Of a DNA stretch of 10,130 nt, positions 1 to 8,500 are shown one piece after another. Made by a program: the position numbers and the translations under genes. The notes beneath the pieces were generated by a model that worked only from the letters and a program-made list of their open reading frames with translations, searched no databases and was not told where the DNA came from. Location of the stretch: assembly GCA_002783525.1 (NCBI GenBank), contig PFGS01000209.1:1-10130 (forward strand). Reading direction: 5' to 3'. This DNA is from Ignavibacteriales bacterium CG12_big_fil_rev_8_21_14_0_65_30_8 (GTDB lineage: Bacteria; Bacteroidota; Ignavibacteria; Ignavibacteriales; Ignavibacteriaceae). The number at the start of each line of letters is the position of its first letter. Position 1 is the first letter of the stretch.

Positions 1-1
1 C

Positions 2-274
2 AATGATTGCGGAAAAAGATTTGAACTGTTCCAGAAAATGAGCGACAAACCGGTAGAAAAATGTCCTCATTGTGAAGGAGATGTTACTAAAATAATAAGT
101 GCAGGAATGGGAGTAATATTTAAGGGATCAGGTTTCTATCACACCGATTATAAAAACAATAATTCTAAGGACAAACCTAAGTCAGAAACTTCTAAAAAGT
201 CTACAGATACTGTGACTAAAGATGTTTCTAAAAAAGGAACAGCAAAAGAAACAAAAAAATTTAAAGAAGATTAA
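2..274 (+). CDS. FmdB-family zinc-ribbon protein, 5'-truncated by the window edge
   Basis: The visible 90 residues are the C-terminal part of a small FmdB-type regulatory/zinc-ribbon protein. The ATG at 38 is probably not the true start, because the same frame reads open back to base 2 (NDCGKRFELFQKMSDKP) and matches the family core, in which a short N-terminal strand leads into CxxCG.xFE. Base 1 is c, which fits the last base of a TGC cysteine codon; that would complete a first C-N-D-C knuckle. The second knuckle, CPHC, follows about 20 residues later, so four cysteines could bind one zinc ion. The conserved GxGVIFKGSGFYxTDY segment follows the knuckles. The last ~40 residues are a Lys/Ser/Thr-rich, probably disordered tail, which is usual in the family. 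The cellular role of FmdB-like proteins is poorly defined; the name comes from a proposed regulator of formamidase/acetamidase genes. The family call is firm, the function is not. Confidence 0.88.
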   Translation, partial: NDCGKRFELFQKMSDKPVEKCPHCEGDVTKIISAGMGVIFKGSGFYHTDYKNNNSKDKPKSETSKKSTDTVTKDVSKKGTAKETKKFKED

Positions 275-277
275 GTA

Positions 278-3200
278 TTAAAAATCAGCACCTAAAGATA
301 TATAATGTATCGGTGATGAAAATCCATCAAAATCATAAGCCCAGCCCACATCATATTTAACTAAAAAATTCAAGAAAAATACTCTGGCTCCAACTCCCAT
401 TCCGATCATTAAATCTTTCGTCATCAAATTTCCATTACTATCTCTCGTAAACAATTTAAGACTGCTGTTCTGATTCCAGGTTGCACCTGCGTCAACAAAT
501 AACGCGCCCTGCATATTACTGAAAAACAATGGCAGACCACCGGTTAGTAAATATCTAATTAATGGAAATCTTAATTCCATATTTAACATTGTGTATTTAG
601 AACCAATACTAGCAGCATATTCATATCCTCTTAATGGAACACCTGCAGTTAAAAATACAAAATCCGATGTTGTTTCAATTGGGACTTCCTGTGTAGCAAA
701 TTTTCTGTTAATCCAATTTTCCGTACCACCAAGGAAAAATCTTTGCGGATTTGCTCCACCGGAATAACCACCTGCAAGTCTGACTGCAAATGAATAATAG
801 CCTTCACCCATTTTAAAATAAGCTCTGTAATCTCCGGTAATAGAATAAAAACTTAAATTACTTTTTGAAATTCCAGGGTTACCAAAAATATCAAATCTAT
901 ATCTTGAACCATCCACAGGAGATGTAATTCCCCACATCACATTGTCCTTAACCAAACTAATTGAAGGAATAATAAAACTGGATTTTGATATTGGATCAGT
1001 AGGATCATCTAGATTTTCCTGTGAAACACCAAAGAAACTTAAACCAGCATCAATTCTATAAAATTGATTGATAGGATAACTTGCAGAAAAAACAGCTCCA
1101 AAATTTCTAAATCTAAAAAAATCTACAACATTATTTTTTGCAATGTAAACAAATCTTGCAGTATGAAACAGTTGAACACCGTAATTTATTCTATTGGCCA
1201 AATAAAAATATGATAAACCATAATCACTATTTTTAAGATCAAGTTGCAAGCTTGTCTGTCCTATTAATCTATGATTACCTAATACATCACTGAAAGATAA
1301 AATTGTAGTTCCGGTTAAACCATAAAGTGTGCTGTATCCAGCATTGGCATAAATTAGATCAGGAGAAAATGTAATTTTATATCTTTTTACCAAATAATCT
1401 CCGTTCTCATCTAAATTATCAACAGGTTTAAATTGATCAACAGCATTTTTAATTTTTAATTCTTCTTCTTTACTCTTTGGACCAAATACATAATTAGAAT
1501 AGGAAACTTCAGTTGTATCGTATTTAGTTTTTGTTGTGTCAGAATACTGTCCAGTGTAAAATTCAATTTTAACATTTTTTACAGAATCTATCTTTTCTGT
1601 AATTTGTGGTTCTTCAGCCTTTTTTATTTCTTTTTCTTTTTCTAACAAATTAGATACATAAAGAGTCTTTCGTAAAGTATCCAATTTAGTTTTTGGTGTA
1701 AACGGATTATTCATTAAATAAATATCATAATTTGCTTGTGATAAAGAAGAGAAAGTAAGTTTCTGTCCATCTCTTGATATAGAAATTTGTGTAACACCTG
1801 ATAATGAATTTGTAATTGGAATTGGTTTTCTTTTAATCACAGTGTTTATTGAATCATCTTTAGCTAATACAATATCTTTTTTATAAATATTTGTAATACC
1901 ATTAGCATCAGAAACATAAAGAATTGCTTTTCCATCCGGACCTACTAAAGGATATGATTCTGTTGATTCAGGTGAGTTTGTAATTCTTTCTATCTTTAAT
2001 GAATTAATATTAATTGAATATATATCGTCTTGATTATAGTTATAATCATAAATTTTAAAATCGCTTGGCATAGGGCCTATATGTAAGTTACCATTTCTAT
2101 CGGATGTAAATACTATGTTGTTTCCATCAGGTGCCCAGCTTGGATCATTATCTGTAAAAATATCATTAGTTAAATTTCTTAATCTGTCAATTTCAAGATT
2201 ATATGTATAAATATCAGATTGTTTACCATTATGACCAACAAATGCTATTCGCTTGCCATCAGGAGACCAGGATACGCTGCTAATACCATCTAATTCAACA
2301 GGTAATGTTTCTCTGTCTTCAGATTCTACATCTATTATATAAATCACATCATACCCCCCACTTTTTGCTGTTAGAGCAATTTTTTTCTCATCAGGTGACC
2401 AGGTAAGCCCAGGGGAAACAACATTAAGTTGTTCAAAATCAGCTGTAGTATTTCCATGTATTAGTTTTTTGATTATTCGCCCGTCAATTGCACTCATTAT
2501 AAATAGGTCAAAATAATAATCTCTGTTTGATATAAATGCTATCTTATCACCTTGAGGTGAAATAGTTGGGATTGTATTATAAAATCCATCATCATTTTCA
2601 GGATCAGTTAATCTTTTTGCATAATCTTCAGGATCTTCTCTAAAAGAAATATCCGGCCAATAGGTTTTTTTAATATATTTTTTCCATTTCTTATTTAATT
2701 CTTTTACTGATAATCCCAATGCTTCTTTGAAACCAGCCTCAACACTTCCTAAACCTTTTATTTTATTTACTAATTCTCCAATTTTTTCTTTTCCATATTT
2801 TTGTGAAATATAATAGAATACAGATTGCCCGCCTCTATATGCTAAAAATCCATTAAGTTGATTTATGTCAGGTAAGTTTTCACTAATTGCTATGTCCCTA
2901 ATAAACATATCTGTTTTAATATCCCATCCTAAAGACTGATATTCAGCCATCCCTTCATTAAACCAAAGTGGTAGAGAAATGGAAATTCTATTAGCAATAA
3001 TATTTTGTATTGATCCACCATAAAACATATCGTTTAAAACAGCATGGCTCAGTTCATGGTGAATAAGATGTCTAAATTCCTTATAAGAACCCATAAATTG
3101 TATAACCACTCTATTCTTAAATAACTCAGTAAATCCTTCTATACCTTCGCTTAAATATTGATCAGTTGTGTTGGTTTCCTGAAAATCATTTGTAGAATTA

Positions 3201-3457
3201 TATATTATTATGGTTATCCTATTATTAATTTTATAGTTATAACTATTTTGTAAAGACTCTAATGATTCTTCAGCTTCTTTAGTTGTAAATTCGGCAAGGT
3301 CTCTTCCCTTATTTGAAAAATAAATATCAAAGTGATTTGTTTGTACATAGTACCAGTTAAAACCTTTATACTGAACTTTATTCTTTCCAAACTGTCCAAA
3401 AATTATTGACTGAATAAAAATTATAAATAGAAAAATTTTTATAATATATTTTATCAT
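278..3457 (-). CDS. Secreted HExxH metallopeptidase / TolB-like propeller / Omp85-type outer-membrane barrel protein
   Basis: This 1059-residue protein has four visible parts. Residues 1-21 are a signal peptide (hydrophobic core, probable cut after FG before Q22). Residues ~30-265 form a peptidase-MA-like domain with HELSH at 134-138 (HExxH zinc motif) and NEGMAEY at 167-173, where E168 is the likely third zinc ligand (gluzincin pattern). Residues ~295-585 contain six TolB/PD40-type repeats (SPQG, SPDE, SPDG, APDG, GPDG, SRDG cores near 300, 354, 398, 442, 507, 561), enough for one six-bladed propeller. A charged linker (~590-690) precedes a C-terminal beta-barrel (~695-1059) with Omp85 hallmarks: FLGG (908-911), PLRGY (941-945), ELRFPL (961-966), FVDAG (987-991) and a terminal aromatic residue (Phe). 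The protein is probably outer-membrane-anchored with the peptidase and propeller in the periplasm. The ATG start is supported by AGGAG 6 nt upstream. It is the last gene of the tamB-like/rnr block. Genes like this are often annotated only as Tol-type translocation protein. Substrate and real protease activity are unknown. Confidence 0.87.
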   Translation of the reverse strand: MIKYIIKIFLFIIFIQSIIFGQFGKNKVQYKGFNWYYVQTNHFDIYFSNKGRDLAEFTTKEAEESLESLQNSYNYKINNRITIIIYNSTNDFQETNTTDQYLSEGIEGFTELFKNRVVIQFMGSYKEFRHLIHHELSHAVLNDMFYGGSIQNIIANRISISLPLWFNEGMAEYQSLGWDIKTDMFIRDIAISENLPDINQLNGFLAYRGGQSVFYYISQKYGKEKIGELVNKIKGLGSVEAGFKEALGLSVKELNKKWKKYIKKTYWPDISFREDPEDYAKRLTDPENDDGFYNTIPTISPQGDKIAFISNRDYYFDLFIMSAIDGRIIKKLIHGNTTADFEQLNVVSPGLTWSPDEKKIALTAKSGGYDVIYIIDVESEDRETLPVELDGISSVSWSPDGKRIAFVGHNGKQSDIYTYNLEIDRLRNLTNDIFTDNDPSWAPDGNNIVFTSDRNGNLHIGPMPSDFKIYDYNYNQDDIYSININSLKIERITNSPESTESYPLVGPDGKAILYVSDANGITNIYKKDIVLAKDDSINTVIKRKPIPITNSLSGVTQISISRDGQKLTFSSLSQANYDIYLMNNPFTPKTKLDTLRKTLYVSNLLEKEKEIKKAEEPQITEKIDSVKNVKIEFYTGQYSDTTKTKYDTTEVSYSNYVFGPKSKEEELKIKNAVDQFKPVDNLDENGDYLVKRYKITFSPDLIYANAGYSTLYGLTGTTILSFSDVLGNHRLIGQTSLQLDLKNSDYGLSYFYLANRINYGVQLFHTARFVYIAKNNVVDFFRFRNFGAVFSASYPINQFYRIDAGLSFFGVSQENLDDPTDPISKSSFIIPSISLVKDNVMWGITSPVDGSRYRFDIFGNPGISKSNLSFYSITGDYRAYFKMGEGYYSFAVRLAGGYSGGANPQRFFLGGTENWINRKFATQEVPIETTSDFVFLTAGVPLRGYEYAASIGSKYTMLNMELRFPLIRYLLTGGLPLFFSNMQGALFVDAGATWNQNSSLKLFTRDSNGNLMTKDLMIGMGVGARVFFLNFLVKYDVGWAYDFDGFSSPIHYISLGADF

Positions 3458-3463
3458 AAACTT

Positions 3464-3468
3464 CTCCT
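3464..3468 (-). promoter_or_regulatory. Strong Shine-Dalgarno for the peptidase/propeller/barrel gene
   Basis: On the minus strand the 18-bp gap after the rnr stop reads AGGAG followed by 6 nt (AAGTTT) and ATG. It fixes the start at 3457. It is the only clear consensus ribosome binding site in the block; the two upstream genes have weak or no sites and non-ATG starts. Confidence 0.8.
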
Positions 3469-3475
3469 AAGAATT

Positions 3476-5560
3476 TTAGATAATAATAAAATCGATTTCT
3501 GTTTTTTTAACATCTGCTTTAATTAATTTAACTTTAATTTTGTCACCAAGTCTGTATGTTTTTTTAGTTCTTGCACCAATAATTGAGTAACTTTTTTCAT
3601 CATAAAAATAATAATCATCTTTAATATCTTTCAACCTAACTAATCCTTCTGCCAAAGTATCTATTAACTTAATAAACAAACCAAAATAAACAATTCCGGA
3701 AATTATACCTTCAAATTCATCACCAATATGTTCACTTAAAAATTGAACTTGTTTTAATTTAGTGGAATATCTTTCGGCTTCCACAGCATCTCTTTCAGTT
3801 AAAGAAATATGATCGCATAAGTTACTTAAATACTTTTTGTCTTTAAATTTTGTTTCCTTTTTATTTGTAACATCAAAAAGTAATCTATGAACTTCAAGAT
3901 CCGCATATCTTCTAATAGGTGAAGTAAAATGCGTATAATATTTAAAACCTAAACCGTAGTGCCCAATATTTTTTGTGGAATAAACAGCTTTTGCCATTGA
4001 ACGAATTGCTAATTCATTTATTAAAGCTTGTTCTTCTTTTCCTTTAGCTTCTGCAATTAAAGTTTGAAATTTATTTACTTTTGTATTGGAATTAGGTGAA
4101 AAGTTATATCCTAATTTTTTTACAAAATTTGCAAATTCTTTTACTTTATCAGAATCAGGTAAATCGTGCACTCTATAGATAAATTCTCTGCTTTTGGGAT
4201 TTTTTGATATACTTTCGGCTACTAATTTATTGGCCAAAAGCATAAATTCTTCAACCAAAGAATTACTCTGAATAAATTCCTTTAAAACAACATTTATAGG
4301 TTTACCGACTTCATTAAGTTCAATTTTAACTTCAGGTGTAAAAAATTCAATACTGCCTTCTTTAAGTCTTTTTTCTCTTAATTTTATTGCAATATTGTTT
4401 AATTTCTCAATTTCTGCGTAATATTCACCCGATTTATTATCAATAATTTCCTGAACTTCTTCGTAGGTAAATCTTCTATTACTATTTATAACACATTTTT
4501 GAGGATTAAAGTTTAGTATTTTTCCTTTTTTTGTAATTTTTATGAAAATTGAATAGGTCAGTCTGTCTTCATTGGGTTTTAAGGAACAAATATTATTGGA
4601 AATTTCTTCGGGAAGCATAGGTATTACTTTACCAACCAGATAAATACTGTTGCCTCTTTTTTGTGCTTCCCTGTCTAATTCACTTCCGGTTTTTATATAA
4701 TGCGAAACATCAGCTATATGAATTCCAATTAAATAATTACCGTTCTCATCTTCTTGAATTGAAAGAGCATCATCAAAATCTTTTGCATCAACAGGATCTA
4801 TGGTAATTACAACTTTTTTTCTGTAATCTAATCTTTGTTTTATCTCTTCTTCTGTAATAGAAAATGGAATTGTTTTGATTTCACTAAGTGCATTTTTATT
4901 GAATTTAAAAGGAAGATTAAATTTTTCTATCAAATGCTGAAAATCATCTTTTGTATTTATTTCCTTTTCAACAAATTTTGTAATGTTACCAGCCGGATTT
5001 TTTTTAGATTTTTCCCAAACAATATTTTTAACAATTACTTTTTCATTTAATTTTATATCCTTAGGAATACCACCAATAATTTCTATTTTTTGAGGTAGGT
5101 TTTCTTCAATAGGTTGAACAAATCTTTTACTCCCTTTACTTGCAAGATAACCTTCAATAATATTTCTTTTCCTTTTTATTATTTCTATAATTTTTCCTTC
5201 AGAGCTTTTTCCACTGCCACCAATTATTTCAATTTTAACATTATCACCGTCTAATGCTTTATTTAAATTTTTACTGGATATATAAACATCCTTCATTTTG
5301 GAATTATTAATAATTACAAAACCATATCCGGATTTATTTACTTGAAGTGTTCCGGTGAGATGAACAGGACTTTCTTCTATATTCAATAGATATCGTTTGC
5401 CTAATTTTTTTATATAATTTTCCTTTTCAAGAGCATATAAAACAGCTTTTAAAGTACTATATTCACTATCAGTTGTAACATCAAGTCTCTTGGCAATTCC
5501 TCTTCTTTTAAATTGCCTGCCAGGATTATTTTTAAATAGGGATTTTACTTTTCGTTTCAC
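3476..5560 (-). CDS. rnr: Ribonuclease R (RNB-family 3'-5' exoribonuclease)
   Basis: RNase R degrades structured RNA processively from the 3' end in the cytoplasm, in mRNA turnover and rRNA quality control. The domains are in the family order: N-terminal winged helix (~1-60), two OB/cold-shock folds (~65-125 and ~135-195), the RNB catalytic domain (~245-575) and an S1 domain (~612-690). The active-site motif TIDPVDAKDFDD supplies D255, D261, D263 and D264, with the same spacing as the four magnesium-binding aspartates of E. coli RNase II/R. HFTSPIRRYAD at 544-554 is the second signature and carries the conserved arginines. At 694 residues it is shorter than E. coli RNase R (813) and ends directly after the S1 domain, with no lysine-rich tail. 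The start is GTG: an in-frame TGA lies 9 nt upstream, and the winged helix begins at once. The GTG overlaps the tamB-like stop by one base, which indicates translational coupling. RNase II is less likely, given the winged helix. Confidence 0.95.
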   Translation of the reverse strand: MKRKVKSLFKNNPGRQFKRRGIAKRLDVTTDSEYSTLKAVLYALEKENYIKKLGKRYLLNIEESPVHLTGTLQVNKSGYGFVIINNSKMKDVYISSKNLNKALDGDNVKIEIIGGSGKSSEGKIIEIIKRKRNIIEGYLASKGSKRFVQPIEENLPQKIEIIGGIPKDIKLNEKVIVKNIVWEKSKKNPAGNITKFVEKEINTKDDFQHLIEKFNLPFKFNKNALSEIKTIPFSITEEEIKQRLDYRKKVVITIDPVDAKDFDDALSIQEDENGNYLIGIHIADVSHYIKTGSELDREAQKRGNSIYLVGKVIPMLPEEISNNICSLKPNEDRLTYSIFIKITKKGKILNFNPQKCVINSNRRFTYEEVQEIIDNKSGEYYAEIEKLNNIAIKLREKRLKEGSIEFFTPEVKIELNEVGKPINVVLKEFIQSNSLVEEFMLLANKLVAESISKNPKSREFIYRVHDLPDSDKVKEFANFVKKLGYNFSPNSNTKVNKFQTLIAEAKGKEEQALINELAIRSMAKAVYSTKNIGHYGLGFKYYTHFTSPIRRYADLEVHRLLFDVTNKKETKFKDKKYLSNLCDHISLTERDAVEAERYSTKLKQVQFLSEHIGDEFEGIISGIVYFGLFIKLIDTLAEGLVRLKDIKDDYYFYDEKSYSIIGARTKKTYRLGDKIKVKLIKADVKKTEIDFIII

Positions 5561-5570
5561 TAAAACTCAA
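5560..5570 (-). promoter_or_regulatory. TAGTG stop/start overlap with weak Shine-Dalgarno (tamB-like to rnr coupling)
   Basis: On the minus strand the sequence reads TTGAG, 5 nt, GTG. The last base of the tamB-like TAG stop (5562-5560) is the first base of the rnr GTG start (5560-5558). TTGAG is a poor ribosome site. With the one-base overlap, this suggests that rnr is translated mainly by ribosomes finishing the tamB-like frame. The overlap is seen directly; the coupling is inference. Confidence 0.65.
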
Positions 5571-8500
5571 ATTTATATTTTAGACCTAATTCATTAATCA
5601 TTTCTCTCAACAGATTAGATTCAGTAAGTGATTCTTTTCTTTCAAGACGGATAAAAAACTTTTGGAAAAATGGATATTCAATTCTTATGTTGGTTCTTCC
5701 AAGATCCTGAAAAACTTCTGTTGTACCGCCAATTGAATATTTAAATTTATTTACTTTGCCGGAAAGACTGAATTTTGTATAAGTTCCCATTTGTTTCAAT
5801 TCCACGCTCCTTATATAATCTCCCGCGTAAGAATTAAGTAAACCACCAATTAAAGAACTGGCAATTGATGAAGCTGTACCAGTTAATGTATTATTTTGAT
5901 TTACATTTGTATACCCTTCTTCCGTATTTGTAAAACGACCTGTGACTATAAACATAATTGCATCTGAAGCATCTTTAGTTGGATCCGGAATATCTTTATC
6001 AATATTTTCAGTCCCATAATATACGGCAAGATTGTTCTTATTGTTAATAAAGTTTTTATTAAGATCCTGAAGAGGACCTGTTAATTTAACTTTAACAGCC
6101 ACCTCTTTTTCATGTGAAGATACATTAGTTGAGTCTGTCGTTGGTTCATAATAATAGTTCCTGTAAATACCAACAACATCTAGATTTGGGTTTGCTAATT
6201 CATTTTCAAAACGAAGACTGCCGCCAGCTTCAAAAGTCTTTGTTAAAAATTCAAGAGATGAACCTTCTCTTAAAGTTAATGTGCCAAATGCTCTTGGTAT
6301 ACCTTCTATAGTTTTATACTGAAAATCACCGCTAATATTTGCATTTAATATCTGGTTGAATTCTTTATCCAAAATAAATTTAATTGTTGCTTCATCTTCA
6401 ACTTTGATATCAACATCAAAGAATATATTGCTGGAACTTAAATTATTTTTAGTTAAAGATGAATTTTTAAGTAGTGATAGTTTAATCAAATTATCAAAAC
6501 TGGTAATATCTTTATCCACATTTAAAGTATCGGTAATATATTTATAAATAAAATTGTCTCTTGTATTTTTATAAGATGGCTTAGCTTGAGAGAAAGTCAA
6601 ATTAGCGCTTTTTACAAGTAAAGGTGCTTTTAAGTTTATATTATCAAAGTCCATGATAAATTCAGCTTTACTTTCTGTTGCAACTACTAAATCACCATAT
6701 ATTAAAGGACTTACAGACCTAGATGCATCACTTAATATTTTTAGCTCTCCATTCAAATATATTTTTGGTGAGATAATATCATAATTTTTTAGAATTGTAA
6801 AACCATTTCCTGTTAATTCACCACCGTTTCTTGTGCCGGAAGTATTTGCAATATATAAATTATCTAAAGTTATATTACCGTTATCAGCTGTTATTTTAAA
6901 ACTTGCATTATAACCAAGATTATTAAAATCTAATATAAATGATACATTTTCTATATTAACGAAACCAGTTGGCAATAAATTATTTATCTTACCGCTAAAT
7001 TTCAGATCAGAATTTATCAAGCCATTTAATTTGGAAAATTTAGGTATAAAATTACTTACTGCTAATAGTGGGAAATTATTAGTTGAAAAATTGAAGTTTG
7101 TGATCTCATTTTCTAAAAGTCTGTTATCGATTTTATCCAAACCCAAATCAATTGGCAAAACACCCGATACTTTTAATAGATTATTCAGTTTTAAATCAAG
7201 TGTATCAGTTATAGATAAATCCAGAGTTAATTTTTGGTTTGAATAATTAACTTTGGCATCCAGCAAACCCAAATTATATTTATCTTTTGATAAATTATTT
7301 ATCTTCATAGATAGAACTATTTTGGGTTCAAAATAATTCCCTTCTATTGAAGCAAAAAGATTTACTTGTCCATTATAATTTTTAAGTTCATCAATTCTTG
7401 AAATTTTTGTTGCAATATCTTGAATAGAAATATCGTCTAAAGTTATTAATAAATTGTGATCCTCATTGCTGCTTAAAGATCCATCTATTTTAAAATTACT
7501 TTCACCTAATGATAAAAGGAAATTATCAAAATTGATCTTTCCTTTTGAATAAGAAATATTAATTAGACCATTATTTTTTACAACATATCTACTAAAGTTT
7601 ATTCTTAATCTTTCAAATTTTAGTGTAGATTTTAGAGCATCAAAGTCGGTTTGAGCTATAATATTTATATTGAAATTGTCTCTTACATCAGAATTGAATT
7701 TTAAATTACCCTGCCCAGCCTTCAACGAATAATCTAACCTTATATTCTTGATATCACTGCCTGTAAAAATCCTCTTTGTATTTAATACAATATTTGCTTC
7801 TAAATTTGAGAGATTTGTAAAATTTAGTTTATTTAATAAATTAATGTTTAAGGATAAATCAGATAAAAAATACACTCCAACATCTCCCCACACTTTAACA
7901 TAATCCAAATTACTATTTAACGATATGTTCACACTGTCATTATTGTTAACAACATTTCCGTAAATGGTTCCGGTCAAAGTATAATTATCGTCTTCGGTAA
8001 AAGGAGATTTCATATTAAATTGTTTGAATTCAATTGCATAATTCAAACTTTCATTTTTTAGAATTGATCCTTTTGTATTATCACCTAAATTTGCTTTGTC
8101 AGTTAAAATATTTAAAGAGTCTTCAGTAAACGTTAATTTATTTATCTCTTTATCAATAACATTATTGATAGAACTTATTTCTTCGGAAAGAATATAGATT
8201 ATATTATCAGCAGAAAATTTACCTTTAAAATCAGCGTCCAATTGTTCTGATTTTATATTTAGGTTGTTAACATATTCATTATTACCGTTTATATTAATTT
8301 TAAAATCATTACTGTTAAGTAGAGTTTTATTTAAATAAGAATCTTTAAGAAGAAGGTCACTTTTTATACTATAAGTTCCATTAAGCTCTATTGTGGCATC
8401 TGCAGTCAAATCAAAATTCAGCTTAGTGACTAAAGAGGTATCTCTGTTCAAAAACATTGTGTTAAATTTTCTGATGTTCGTGTTTAGATTTATATTAAAT

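Noticed and set aside
38..274. Complete 78-residue protein starting at the ATG at 38
   Set aside because: The frame is open to the window edge, and the residues before this Met (..CGKRFELFQK) are part of the conserved zinc-ribbon core. The gene is therefore truncated by the window, not started at 38.
278..3457. Periplasmic TolB of the Tol-Pal system
   Set aside because: The six PD40 repeats are TolB-like, but TolB is about 430 residues and has neither an HExxH domain nor a C-terminal barrel. No tolQ, tolR, tolA or pal gene is adjacent.
4835..5050. 71-residue open frame on the plus strand inside rnr
   Set aside because: It lies antisense to the OB-fold and RNB region of a well-supported RNase R, and its Phe/Ile/Cys-rich composition is the shadow of AT-rich Lys/Asn codons.
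6129..6311. 60-residue plus-strand open frame opposite the TamB C-terminal domain
   Set aside because: It is antisense to the best conserved part of the tamB-like gene and has no ribosome site or recognisable motif.
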